Assembly (NCBI GenBank): GCA_019637875.1
Contig: JAHBUW010000018.1
Location: 1 to 64,000, forward strand
DNA: 64,000 bases
Reading direction: 5' to 3'
DNA from: Pseudobdellovibrionaceae bacterium
GTDB taxonomy: Bacteria; Bdellovibrionota; Bdellovibrionia; Bdellovibrionales; Bdellovibrionaceae
Part shown: positions 1-8,888 of the stretch, one piece after another
How the letters are laid out: each line of letters begins with the position of its first letter
How positions within the stretch are numbered: the stretch's first letter is position 1
Translations under genes and position numbers: made by a program
Notes under the pieces: generated by a model
What the model was told of the DNA's origin: nothing
The model's database searches: none
The model's input: the letters and a program-made list of their open reading frames with translations, nothing else

Positions 1-1
1 G

Positions 2-1429
2 CGCGTGCGCACGGCCGAGGATGGCGGAACCGAATCGCGCCGTCCGACCCACAGCGATGCCACCGGCCCCAAACTCAGCAACAATCCGACCGACCCCGCC
101 GTTTCAACGGAGTCGGGCAAGAATGCGCAACAGGGTCAACCGATTCAGCAAGGCGTACAGCAGGGACAACAACAACAGGCCCAACAGCAGCAGCAACAAG
201 CGCCGCCGTCGCAACAACAGCCGGCTTACAATCCGAATCAAGATCTTCGCTCAAAACTGCTGTCCGCAATCGGTGGAATGTGGGAACAGAACGTCCGGCC
301 GACACCGACTCCCGGCGAGAGATCGGCCGTGAATCCGCAGACCAATTATGAATGGCCCGCCAGCCAAACCTCGACCGCCGAAACGGAAATTCCGCCCATG
401 GACACGGAAGTGAACACCGGAGTCGCGCAGGCGGCGCACCGCTGCTATATGAAATCCGGCGAAGCCGCCAAGATCTGTAGCGGGGCGCTCGCGCGTGCGC
501 AAGGCGTCTCGGCGCAGATCCAACAAGCACAGCTCAGCGCGAACTCCGGTAATCCGTCCGCGTGCGCTTCCGTCGGAAATGCGACGGCCAGCGCAAACCA
601 ACAGATCCAAGGAGAGCAAAATACCTGCGCGGCCGTTCTCGCCCAGTGCGCGCAGATCTGCGCGTCGGCGCAATCGCAAGTCTCGGCTTATCCAGGAACG
701 GACGCTTCCGTCCAAGTCGCGGAAGGTGCATCCGTTTGCCAAAGCGCGCAGGCCACCTCGGCGTCCATCGCGGTCAACCAGACCCAAATTCAGGCGGCCT
801 ACCAAGCGGCCGCGCAGTGCTATCAGCAGACGACCGGAACCGAATTCACGCCCACAACGGGTTCACCCGCACTCCGGCGCGCGTCCGCGGACTTCGGAAA
901 AGGCACCGAGAACGGTGGACAGGCCTCGGCCTGCCCCGGGGGCGTCTGTGCGGCCGACGCGAATACGGGTTCACAGCAAATGCCGAATCCGGCGAAACTT
1001 CTCGTGGAAGATGAGGCCGGTGGTGGCGGTGGTGGACGTCAAGTGAGCGGTGGCGGTTACGCCGAGGCTTATAACATGCCGGACTTCGGTTCGAAGTTCC
1101 AGGCCACTTCCCCCAGCCGCAAAGTCGCGACAAAGCCGGGACAGCCCGCAGCGGCACAAGCGGCAATGGCTCCCGCGAAGAATCCGGGCTTTTTTATTAA
1201 AGACAAAGAAGCGGAACGGCGGGCGCGGGAATTCGCGAACTTGCCCCGCACACGCGGTCAGGCCGGTGGTGGCGGCGCGGGCGACGCCCGCCTCGCGCAG
1301 AAACCGGGCTTAGAACGATTCGTTCGTCGCCCCGCGAATCAACAGATGGGGATCGGCGGGAAGCATACGAACATCTTCACGACGATCACTCAAAGTTACG
1401 CAAGACACTCGGAACGTCTCCAGCCTTAA
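2..1429 (+). CDS. Low-complexity Gln-rich, Cys-containing protein of unknown function (5' end outside window)
   Basis: The frame is open to the left edge of the window, so the true start is probably upstream; about 475 residues are visible. Residues 40-75 are almost pure Gln/Ala/Pro, residues 140-280 are Ala/Ser/Gln-rich with regularly spaced Cys residues and a helical look (for example around HRCYMKSGEAAKICSGAL), and two short Gly runs lie near residues 340 and 425. I recognise no catalytic motif or named family. The Cys spacing and low complexity would fit an exported or surface protein, but the signal-peptide region is not in view. The gene converges on the exported-protein gene at 1452-1967 with a hairpin between them. 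Confidence 0.6.
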   Translation, partial: RVRTAEDGGTESRRPTHSDATGPKLSNNPTDPAVSTESGKNAQQGQPIQQGVQQGQQQQAQQQQQQAPPSQQQPAYNPNQDLRSKLLSAIGGMWEQNVRPTPTPGERSAVNPQTNYEWPASQTSTAETEIPPMDTEVNTGVAQAAHRCYMKSGEAAKICSGALARAQGVSAQIQQAQLSANSGNPSACASVGNATASANQQIQGEQNTCAAVLAQCAQICASAQSQVSAYPGTDASVQVAEGASVCQSAQATSASIAVNQTQIQAAYQAAAQCYQQTTGTEFTPTTGSPALRRASADFGKGTENGGQASACPGGVCAADANTGSQQMPNPAKLLVEDEAGGGGGGRQVSGGGYAEAYNMPDFGSKFQATSPSRKVATKPGQPAAAQAAMAPAKNPGFFIKDKEAERRAREFANLPRTRGQAGGGGAGDARLAQKPGLERFVRRPANQQMGIGGKHTNIFTTITQSYARHSERLQP

Positions 1430-1441
1430 AGGCCGGAGACG
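1415..1441. terminator. Hairpin between convergent genes
   Basis: Arms CGTCTCCAGCC and GGCCGGAGACG pair with one mismatch around a TTAAA loop. The hairpin overlaps the stop codon of the upstream gene and could end transcription from both sides. There is no clear T tract, so the terminator call is tentative. Confidence 0.4.
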
Positions 1442-1451
1442 TCACGACTCC

Positions 1452-1967
1452 TTAGCGGCAGACGCCACCGGATGCGCCCACGGCGCTGCAGCCCGAGTTG
1501 CCATTCGGCGAACCGCAGTTGCAGCCGGGGTGGCTGCGCCAGAAACAACGCACCAATACGCCGACTTTCGAGATGTCCGCCGGGATCGAAACCGTTCCAC
1601 CTTGGCTGGAATCCGCCGTGTACAGATAGCCGGTCATGTTTGCGGGATTCACGTCCAACACGAAGACCGCTTGTCCCGAAGACGACTGCTCCAGGCTTTC
1701 CATGCGGATCCGCTCTTTCGAGGTCTCGATCACCGCGCGGGTGAAGATACGGTCGAAGGTTCCGGGACGACCGTCGGTGTTACCGCTGATCGACGCTTCG
1801 TATTTCACTTTCGGATAAGGCGCCACCAGCATGCGATTCATGGTCGCGGTGAAGTTCGCGCGGAAGTTGCGGTCTTGTGAACCGCAGACGAGCTCGGGGC
1901 CGGCGAAAGCGGCGGGAGCGAGCAGGGCCAGAACCAGGACGACGGACAGGGACTTCAGAATACGCAT
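1452..1967 (-). CDS. Exported protein of unknown function
   Basis: The 171-residue product starts with a clear type I signal peptide (MRILKSLSVVLVLALLAPAAFA), so it should act in the periplasm or outside. The ATG is preceded by AAAGGAG at good spacing. The mature part is polar and beta-like. The last 35 residues are rich in Gly, Ser and Cys (motif PGCNCGSPNGNSGC), which suggests disulfides or metal binding. I recognise no family. It is a single gene, convergent with the Gln-rich protein gene and followed upstream by another exported-protein gene on the same strand. Confidence 0.75.
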   Translation of the reverse strand: MRILKSLSVVLVLALLAPAAFAGPELVCGSQDRNFRANFTATMNRMLVAPYPKVKYEASISGNTDGRPGTFDRIFTRAVIETSKERIRMESLEQSSSGQAVFVLDVNPANMTGYLYTADSSQGGTVSIPADISKVGVLVRCFWRSHPGCNCGSPNGNSGCSAVGASGGVCR

Positions 1968-2124
1968 CGGTAAAACTCCTTTAACGGGGATGCTCGGAAT
2001 TGGGGGTGGAGCGCTTGTAACGCCCCCCGGCCCGCCCGCGCGAGCGGAAAGGAGTCATTCTCATTGCGGGCGGCGTTTTCTCATTTACGCGCGCAAGGAT
2101 GATGAAGAAAGGAAATGACCGGAA

Positions 2125-2853
2125 CTACTTCTGCAGCAGAAAGATTTTGAGTTTCTTCACGGGGCGGCCTTCGGCGTTCACGAGGACGACCTCGGCGCCT
2201 TGGGATTTAAGAACCAGGTTCTCGACCGGGATCTCGTCCTTGGCGGCGTGATCCGCGACCACCGTCGGCTGACTGGCCGCCGCCGTGGCCCCGTGAGTGA
2301 CGCTGCGGCTGCGGCTTTCGTCACGTTCGATGCGCAGCTCGGAAATATCGACGCCCGCGCCCAGCCCCGAACGTCCCGCGAGCGTCGCGCTGATCTCGAA
2401 GCTCTCCTTGCGGAAAGACAGACGTAGTCCCGCGCCCGCTTCGGCGCCCACGCCCAAGGCCGCGTTCATACTCACGCGCGCGTAGCTTCCTAAGAGAGAT
2501 TCGGGACGCTGACTCAGGCCGATGCCGACCTGCCCGCCGGAAATGTTGAAACCCGTGATTCCCAATCCTAAGCCCACGCCACGAATCGAAACCGCGAGCG
2601 GAATGTCCTCGACCGCGCCCGTCACGTAGTCGTAGCACGACAGGCGTCCCGAGCCCGAAGCGGAGGTTCCGCCCACGCCGATGTAGGCCGAGGTGCCTTC
2701 GATCTTGAAGCTCATGTTGCAGTTGAAAAGAACCGGCGTGGTGACCGTCCCTGACTCGGCGAAAGCGGGAGCCGTCAGCGCGAGACTCGCCCCGAAAAGC
2801 AACTTGCGCGCGAAATTTTGCAGCGTGCGAAGACCAGCCACCCAAGACCTCAT
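2125..2853 (-). CDS. Exported glycine-rich protein of unknown function
   Basis: A 242-residue protein with a basic N-terminus and hydrophobic segment ending in LTAPAFA, read as a signal peptide. The mature part (residues 35-165) has alternating Gly/hydrophobic strands with two Cys residues (FNCNM, LSCYDY), faintly like DUF992-type periplasmic proteins. The C-terminal 70 residues are charged and end in KKLKIFLLQK. No ribosome site is obvious before the ATG at 2853; a GTG four codons in is an alternative start. No function can be assigned. Confidence 0.65.
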   Translation of the reverse strand: MRSWVAGLRTLQNFARKLLFGASLALTAPAFAESGTVTTPVLFNCNMSFKIEGTSAYIGVGGTSASGSGRLSCYDYVTGAVEDIPLAVSIRGVGLGLGITGFNISGGQVGIGLSQRPESLLGSYARVSMNAALGVGAEAGAGLRLSFRKESFEISATLAGRSGLGAGVDISELRIERDESRSRSVTHGATAAASQPTVVADHAAKDEIPVENLVLKSQGAEVVLVNAEGRPVKKLKIFLLQK

Positions 2854-3008
2854 TCGTCAGAAACGTGAATTTACCATGGCGGGGCCGCCTCCGCAAAAAT
2901 CGCTCGAACCGCCAGGGACGAACTTCAGGGTTGTCGAAAGTGTTGACGCACGTACGTCGTCTCGGAAAGCGGATGGCCGCCGACGGGCTTTTTCACCTAT
3001 CATAAAGC

Positions 3009-5030
3009 GTGCTCCAAAGCTTTCTAGGCCTCATGGTTTTTCTGCTCATCTCCCCGGCCCTCGCGACGACTTGCCGCCCGGGCCCCCGTCCAGTCGCGAT
3101 CGTCTTGAGCGGTGGCACGAGTCTGGGCGCCTACCAAGCCGGAGCCCTGACCCGCGCGCTTGAATTCTTCGCGGCCCGCCCCCAGGAGTACCAGGTGCAG
3201 ATGTTCGCGGGCGCTTCGGCGGGCGGGATCAACGGTGTTTTGGGTTACCAAGACCTCTGCGGCGATCGCAATCCGGGCTGGCTCAAACGCTTTTGGACCG
3301 GTCCCGTCACCGAGACGCTCTTTCATCCCCACGCCGAAACCGGAAGCCTGCTGAACCGCGAAGCCTTCGCGCCGCTCGAGGCCGAGTTTCGCGCGGACTT
3401 CGCGCAGAGCCGCCACCGCTGCGAGACCGTGCTGTCGGTCGCGCTGACGCTCGCGGATCCGCTGCGGGTCGAGATCCCCGGTGATCAGGCGAGCCAATCC
3501 CAGTTTCTGACTTTCAATTTACGACTGACGCCCGGCCAGCCCGCGCGGCCTTCGAATTTCGTGAACCCTTTCGACTCGGCGACGAGTTCGCTGCTCGCGC
3601 TCGACGCGAATCAGCCAGCGACCGATCTGATGGACCTGGCGCGCGCGACCTCTTCGATTCCGCTGATTTTCCCCGCGCAGAAACTTCGTTACTGCGCACT
3701 CAAACGCGACGACCCCGGCCTTCGCCACGCGCCGCCGCCGTTCCAATGCCCCGCCTCCGAGATCCGCGAGGGCGCCTTCATCGATGGCGCGCTTCTCGAT
3801 ACGACGCCGCTCGCGCAGGCCGTGCGCCAACTGAAGCGCGGACTTGTGCACGACTGCACGGGCCTGGGCTCGAAGTGGCTGAGCGTTCCGCGCAACGAAA
3901 ACCAGGGCGAGATTCTGAACGACCTGTTGATTTTGAATTTGGACGTGCGCAATCGCGCGCCCGACGACGGTCGTCCCGCGCAATCCCTCGCCGGGGGCGT
4001 CGGCAAACTTCTGGGCGATCTGCTGAAATCCGCGCGCGACCGCGAGATCGTGAATCTGCTGGAAGCCGAGCCCAAAGTGCGCGATCAGATTTTGTCGCTG
4101 CGTTCGCACTTCCCGCGCTGGTCCGAGGAATGGAACGGCTTTTTCGGTTTCTTCGACGCGGATCTGCGGCGTTTTGATTTCGCGGTCGGCTACGTCGACA
4201 TGGAAAAATCCCTGCGTACGGACGGCGGGCGTGAAACCGGCGCGCTCGTGCAGTGCCTAAGGGCCTACGCCGAAAAACCCGTTGCCCGCTGCGCCGGACT
4301 TTCACGCGACGAAGAGATTCTTTTCCGCACCCTGGTGCGCGAGGACGTGAACGTCCCCACCGAGAAACCGAGCCGCTTCGCCCGTCGCATGCACGCGCTG
4401 TCGGAAGAAGGCTACGCCTTTCGCGAACTGGGCCTCGCCGGGAGCGAGGCCGCCATGGCCCCCGTTCGCGTGCGCGGGCAAGTCGATCGGGGCGCCCGCA
4501 GCTTGGCCCAGCATTACCCCGAAGATTCCGCGACAACTCTGGGTGTGGTCTCGAGTTATCTTTTCGGCGCGAGCGATCCCCTGCCCGTCGAGCGCGTTTA
4601 CCATCTAAACTGGGGGACCGGCTTCGAAGCCGGCTACAGCCAGCTCGTGGGCCTGAACTACCTGCGCGGCAGCTACTGGCGTTGGCCGCTCGTGGCCGAG
4701 GTGTATTCGCCTTCACTCCTCGCGACGGCTCCGGGCCGCACGACCGCGATCAGTCTTTACAGCGGCATCGAACGCCAGAGCTTTTTCAGTTCTTCGGTTG
4801 AAAATCTGGTGAGTCTGCGCGCGGGCTACCAGTTCTCGACCGCAGAGGGCGAAATCCCTTGCACGCGCAGTCGACTGGAAGCCTGTCGCGGCCCCACCCT
4901 CGAACCCACGTTCGCCGTCGTTTTTTTCGGAAACTTCCGTCTGCAAGCCGCTTTGAAAATCACCTTCGACGAGCGCGACCTCGAAAACGTCACGGCCGCC
5001 ACCCTCTTTCAGGGTGGACTGCAATTCTAA
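3009..5030 (+). CDS. Exported patatin-like phospholipase with C-terminal beta-barrel-like region
   Basis: This is a 673-residue serine lipase of the patatin family. A signal peptide (to about residue 19, SPALA) precedes the oxyanion motif in VLSGGTSLGAYQAG (about residues 31-45), the nucleophile elbow GASAG (about 67-71) and the catalytic Asp in IDGALLD (about 257-263), so the Ser-Asp dyad is intact. Patatins hydrolyse acyl chains from phospholipids. The last 170 residues have alternating aromatic/hydrophobic strands and end in GLQF, like an outer-membrane barrel, which recalls two-domain PlpD-type (type Vd) autotransporters. The start is a GTG. In a predator-like bacterium it may act on membrane lipids of other cells; that role is inference. 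Confidence 0.85.
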   Translation: MLQSFLGLMVFLLISPALATTCRPGPRPVAIVLSGGTSLGAYQAGALTRALEFFAARPQEYQVQMFAGASAGGINGVLGYQDLCGDRNPGWLKRFWTGPVTETLFHPHAETGSLLNREAFAPLEAEFRADFAQSRHRCETVLSVALTLADPLRVEIPGDQASQSQFLTFNLRLTPGQPARPSNFVNPFDSATSSLLALDANQPATDLMDLARATSSIPLIFPAQKLRYCALKRDDPGLRHAPPPFQCPASEIREGAFIDGALLDTTPLAQAVRQLKRGLVHDCTGLGSKWLSVPRNENQGEILNDLLILNLDVRNRAPDDGRPAQSLAGGVGKLLGDLLKSARDREIVNLLEAEPKVRDQILSLRSHFPRWSEEWNGFFGFFDADLRRFDFAVGYVDMEKSLRTDGGRETGALVQCLRAYAEKPVARCAGLSRDEEILFRTLVREDVNVPTEKPSRFARRMHALSEEGYAFRELGLAGSEAAMAPVRVRGQVDRGARSLAQHYPEDSATTLGVVSSYLFGASDPLPVERVYHLNWGTGFEAGYSQLVGLNYLRGSYWRWPLVAEVYSPSLLATAPGRTTAISLYSGIERQSFFSSSVENLVSLRAGYQFSTAEGEIPCTRSRLEACRGPTLEPTFAVVFFGNFRLQAALKITFDERDLENVTAATLFQGGLQF

Positions 5031-5039
5031 CCGACGTCT

Positions 5040-6104
5040 TCAATTGGAAAAACGAAACTGCAAAAGCCCCGCCAGCGACTGCCCCGCGGTGGAGAGCCCC
5101 AACACCTCGCCCGACGACGCGACATGATGATCGAGAGTGATCCCCACGTCGAATACGCCCTTATTAAAGGGATGCACGCGGTATCGTTTCACGCGGTAAA
5201 AGGCGCTCGCGCGATGTTGAAAACCCCAGTGCAATTCGCTTTCACTGAGACGATCCGCCTTCTGGTCACCGTACTGAAAAACCCTGAGCCCCAAACCCGC
5301 GTCATAAAAGAAGCTCCACGGCCGCAGGGTGAGCCAGCGACGACTCAGCATGAAACCCGCATCGTAAGAGCGGATGTGGGGCTCGATCATGGCGGGAAAT
5401 TTCGCGCGCATCCGCGATAGGATCTCGGCGCCACCCCCGCCGTAGTCGTGAAAATCCAACCCCAGCACGAAGCCCCAGTGGTCTTCGCGGTAGTAACCGA
5501 AATCGAGCCCCCACGCGAAGGTGTTGCGCGAGCCCAAATCCGCGAGGTCTCCGGTTCGCGCCGCGGTCGTCCCGATCTGCAGACCGATGAAGAACGGATC
5601 GTGGGACGGCACCGGTTTTTCGCGGATCCGCACGATCTCGGCCCGGCGACGGCACTGCCAGTCACCGACCTGACCATCGGCTTCAAGCGTTTTCGCCTCG
5701 ATGAAGAAATCGAACGCGAGTTCTTTCAAGATCTCTTCTTTCGACGCATCGAACTCCCAAAGCAGCGAAAACATCTGCTCGGGCGGCATCACGCCGTGAA
5801 AATCCTGAAAGGCTTCGGCGTTCAGAAATTCGCGCAGTTTGTCCCCGGGACGCAGGCGAAGATCCAGCGCGCGTCCCGAGCGGTTTTGCGCCTGGACGCG
5901 CACGCCGAAGGAATCCGCGCTTTCGATCATCGCCGCCATGAACTGAAAGCCGCACTCGCTTTCGGCGGTGCCGCCCTTGGGTTCGCGCACTTCGGCATCC
6001 CACCGGACCCGGTAACTGGGACTGGGTGCCACGTTGGGCGCGGTGGAAAAAAGCTGCGCGTGAAGGGACAACGGAAAAAGGAGAAGAAACAGGAACGACC
6101 ACAT
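5040..6104 (-). CDS. Exported, probably outer-membrane beta-barrel protein of unknown function
   Basis: The 354-residue product begins with a signal peptide (MWSFLFLLLFPLSLHAQ). The N-terminal 150 residues look like a soluble domain with two Cys. From about residue 165 to the end there are repeated amphipathic strands rich in Tyr/Phe/Trp and Gly (GLQIGTT, WGLDFGYYRED, FVLGLDFHDYGG), and the C-terminus is LLQFRFSN, as in outer-membrane barrels. It converges tightly on the patatin gene (9 bp apart), which itself may end in a barrel. No named family is recognised. Confidence 0.7.
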   Translation of the reverse strand: MWSFLFLLLFPLSLHAQLFSTAPNVAPSPSYRVRWDAEVREPKGGTAESECGFQFMAAMIESADSFGVRVQAQNRSGRALDLRLRPGDKLREFLNAEAFQDFHGVMPPEQMFSLLWEFDASKEEILKELAFDFFIEAKTLEADGQVGDWQCRRRAEIVRIREKPVPSHDPFFIGLQIGTTAARTGDLADLGSRNTFAWGLDFGYYREDHWGFVLGLDFHDYGGGGAEILSRMRAKFPAMIEPHIRSYDAGFMLSRRWLTLRPWSFFYDAGLGLRVFQYGDQKADRLSESELHWGFQHRASAFYRVKRYRVHPFNKGVFDVGITLDHHVASSGEVLGLSTAGQSLAGLLQFRFSN

Positions 6105-6137
6105 CCCCGCACGCTAGCACGCACGGGCGCGCTCCGC

Positions 6138-7769
6138 CTACAAACGATTCATGGCGTTTTCGACAAATTCCTTTTTGACGTGGATTTGATAGCGGGGCGT
6201 CGCTTCGAAAAGCTGGTAGTCCGCGCGATTCTCGAAAAACTCCCCCAGCCCCGACGTCTCGGTCCCGGTGTTAGACGTCGCGCGAATGGTCACGTCCGGA
6301 AGATTTTCGGCCCCGGAAAAGTAAGCGACGGTCTCATCCCGTAGCGCCGTGCTGACCGGGAAGCGGTACAAAAAGCCCAACGCGTCGAGTTCGGACAAAA
6401 GGTAATATCCGGGGCGCTCGGGATAAACGAGCAGCGACACCGGCCCCGGAGGCAAACGCTCCAGCGAGGCCGTCACGCTTTCGATCTCTTGAGAAATGGG
6501 CCGCGTCGTCCAAAGACCTTGGTAGCGACCCGTTTTGATTTCATCCAGCGACGCCATCCGCGTCTGCCCCTCGGGCATGCGCTGGTATTGCGCGACGACC
6601 AGAAGCATCGAAAAACAAAAGGCCGAGACGAGGACGGGCCACTTCACGTCACGCACCCAGCCCGACGCGAAAAAGAAAATCATCAAAGGGAAGAGTCCCA
6701 CCGCAACGCCGGGAAGGCCGCGCGTGAACCCCAAGACGAGCGCCAACGAGAGGCTCGCCGCGATCAAAAAGCCCGGCTTGAAATCCTCAGGCAGACTCGC
6801 GCGAATTTTCCAGAAATGCGAAAGCACGAGCGGCGACATAAGTACGATGATGAACTCGGCCGGATACGGTGCCTGCGGCCAACCCACGATCGCGAAAAAC
6901 ATCGCGAGCGCCGCGAACAGAAAATGGAAAAAACGCGCGGGCAAAACGAAAGCGAAAACGAGCGACAGCAAAAACACGAGCCCCATATGTCCGCCCGGAA
7001 GCACCCACGCATCGGCCGCGACACCCTTCCAGCCCAGCAGATTGTTTTGCACATGCCAGGCCTCGCGAAAGCCTTCGGGATTGATTTCACGCACGGCCAG
7101 AAACGCCAAAAACGCCGCCAAATTCAGACTCGCGGCCAGGTGCATTTTCACGAGCCCGTCTTCGCCCGCGCGCGCGGGCCTCAGCATCATCGCCAGAACC
7201 CCCAAGACCAAAACCGGTAAAGTTTCGGGACACGCCACGCCGAGCAAAAATCCCGTCAAGGGCAGTATCCACGACTTCACCGCCGTCGGGGCCTGCATCC
7301 AGCGCCAAGCGCTCGCGACGACCGTCACGCCTAGCAGCGACGCCATCGAAAGCGGATGCACGCCCATCACGTTCAGCGGGACGAAACTCACGAGCGGGGC
7401 CGCGAACAAAAGCGTCGCGAAGGGCGCCACCCGGTGACGAAAAACGAAGCCCAAAAGCAAAGCGAAAAGCCACGACAGGCCGAGCTTCAGTTCGCGCAGA
7501 TGCAGCACGATCCCTTCGGAGCTCAACCGGCCCGTCAATTCGTTGGCGAGACGGAAAAACGGATAAACGAGCAGCTGCGCGAGCTGATCCAGACCGAGTT
7601 CTTTACGAAAGAAACCCTCGTGAACGAGCAGATCCAATTGGTAAAGGACGTGGCGGGACTCTTGGATCAGATCGAGTCCGTAGTAAAGGCGGCTCCATGA
7701 AAAAATCCAAACGCAGGCCGCGAGCATCATCGCCGAAGGCAGGCCAAAGCGTCTCCACTGCTCATCCAT
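6138..7769 (-). CDS. Polytopic inner-membrane protein, possibly a GT-C-type glycosyltransferase
   Basis: About 543 residues with roughly ten hydrophobic segments in the first 400 residues, followed by a soluble 130-residue C-terminal domain. The layout (early TM helix, a long loop holding YYGLDLIQESRH, many TM helices, periplasmic tail) resembles lipid-linked-sugar GT-C transferases, but I see no diagnostic motif, so function stays open. The ATG at 7769 (MDEQWRRFG) was chosen; a TTG at 7823 would add 18 residues and neither has a strong ribosome site. It stands between the outer-membrane protein gene and a methyltransferase pseudogene. Confidence 0.65.
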   Translation of the reverse strand: MDEQWRRFGLPSAMMLAACVWIFSWSRLYYGLDLIQESRHVLYQLDLLVHEGFFRKELGLDQLAQLLVYPFFRLANELTGRLSSEGIVLHLRELKLGLSWLFALLLGFVFRHRVAPFATLLFAAPLVSFVPLNVMGVHPLSMASLLGVTVVASAWRWMQAPTAVKSWILPLTGFLLGVACPETLPVLVLGVLAMMLRPARAGEDGLVKMHLAASLNLAAFLAFLAVREINPEGFREAWHVQNNLLGWKGVAADAWVLPGGHMGLVFLLSLVFAFVLPARFFHFLFAALAMFFAIVGWPQAPYPAEFIIVLMSPLVLSHFWKIRASLPEDFKPGFLIAASLSLALVLGFTRGLPGVAVGLFPLMIFFFASGWVRDVKWPVLVSAFCFSMLLVVAQYQRMPEGQTRMASLDEIKTGRYQGLWTTRPISQEIESVTASLERLPPGPVSLLVYPERPGYYLLSELDALGFLYRFPVSTALRDETVAYFSGAENLPDVTIRATSNTGTETSGLGEFFENRADYQLFEATPRYQIHVKKEFVENAMNRL

Positions 7770-7865
7770 TTTTCGCGCCCACGCTTTTATCCATGCTTCA
7801 CAGGATGCGGGCCACGCCCCCAAAAACCAACCTTACCCGGGAACCTATGGACCTTCGTCCAAGGG

Positions 7866-8524
7866 TCAAGCGGGGTCGAGACGCGCCCCTAAAAGAAAGC
7901 GGCGAAACAAGAACAGACAAGGTCCCGGACCATAGTGCGCGGTCAGGCGTTTTTCATAACGAGCGACGAAGTCTTGGAAGCGCTCCGGGGTCATTTGTTT
8001 TTCGAATTCCGTCAGGAACGTTCCGCGCGTCCAGTCCGCCACTTGCGTCGCGCGCGCCATCGGATGCAGATAGACCTTCTCGCGCACGTCGATGTCGCCA
8101 AAGCCGAGATCGAACAGAATCTGCGCGTAATGGGTCAGCGGCTCGACCGCATGGGCCTCGCGCGCATCAACCTCGGGAAAACCCGCGATCTCTTCCATGG
8201 CCAAGCGATGGGAAGGCTCGCCGTAGTTGTGGGGCATCTGCACCAGGAGCGCTCCGCCCGGCGCAAGCAAACGACGCAACTTCGCGAAGACCGCACGATG
8301 ATCGGGCATCCACTGGATCGCGGCGTTCGACAAAATGAGATCGTAGACCTGATCTTCGGGGAAGGCCTCGAAAGAACTTTCGACGTAGGTCACGCCCTGG
8401 GTGGTCGCCCGCGCTTTGGCGAGCATCGTGGGCGAGGGGTCCACGCCCGTCACGGCTTCGGCGCGAAACTCCGTTCACGCTCGTTCTGGAACTTAAGATA
8501 CTGATCCGGATTCCAATTGTTCAT
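7866..8524 (-). pseudogene. tam: Trans-aconitate methyltransferase (Tam-like) with deletion of the SAM-binding motif
   Basis: The first codons (from the ATG at 8524) give MNNWNPDQYLKFQNERERS, matching the N-terminus of Tam-type methyltransferases, but the frame stops after about 24 residues. A second frame from about 8465 resumes with AVTGVDPSPTMLAKA and then matches Tam to its end (SNAAIQWMPDH, QMPHNYGEPSH). Compared with the E. coli enzyme, some 35 codons are missing, including motif I (DLGCGPGN) that binds S-adenosylmethionine, and the frame is shifted. The remnant therefore should not be an active methyltransferase. The downstream part has an in-frame ATG (MTGVDPS) and might still be translated. 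The start overlaps the DUF1304 gene stop. Confidence 0.8.
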
Positions 8525-8880
8525 CTCATCCAATTCAGACCGAAAGCGATCAACGCGGGGACGGCCTGCACCCAAAAAATGCGTTTAGAGACGGTGGCGG
8601 CCCCAAAAATCCCGGCGACGATCACGCAGCCCGTGAAGAACAGCGCGAGCGGAACCCGCATCGACTCCTCGGCGACCAACGACCACACGAGCCCCGCGGC
8701 CAGAAAACCGTTGTAGAGCCCCTGGTTCATGGCGAGCGATTTGGATTTCTTGGCGAAGTCCGCATCCAAACGGAAAACATTCATGCCGGGCTGCTTGTCC
8801 CACAGGAACATCTCCAGGACCAGAAATCCGAAATGTTGAAGCGCGATGAACGCCAAGAGACATTGAATGAGGACTTCCAT
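8521..8880 (-). CDS. DUF1304-family small membrane protein
   Basis: A 119-residue protein with four hydrophobic segments, the usual length for DUF1304. The N-terminus (ALQHFGFLVLEMFLW) and the segment MNQGLYNGFLAAGL match that family's conserved features as I recall them. The biochemical role of the family is unknown. Its stop overlaps the start of the tam remnant by 4 bp, so the two were translationally coupled. It follows the Ppx-like lipoprotein gene by 8 bp and is probably in one transcript with it. Confidence 0.8.
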   Translation of the reverse strand: MEVLIQCLLAFIALQHFGFLVLEMFLWDKQPGMNVFRLDADFAKKSKSLAMNQGLYNGFLAAGLVWSLVAEESMRVPLALFFTGCVIVAGIFGAATVSKRIFWVQAVPALIAFGLNWMR

Positions 8881-8888
8881 GAAAACTC

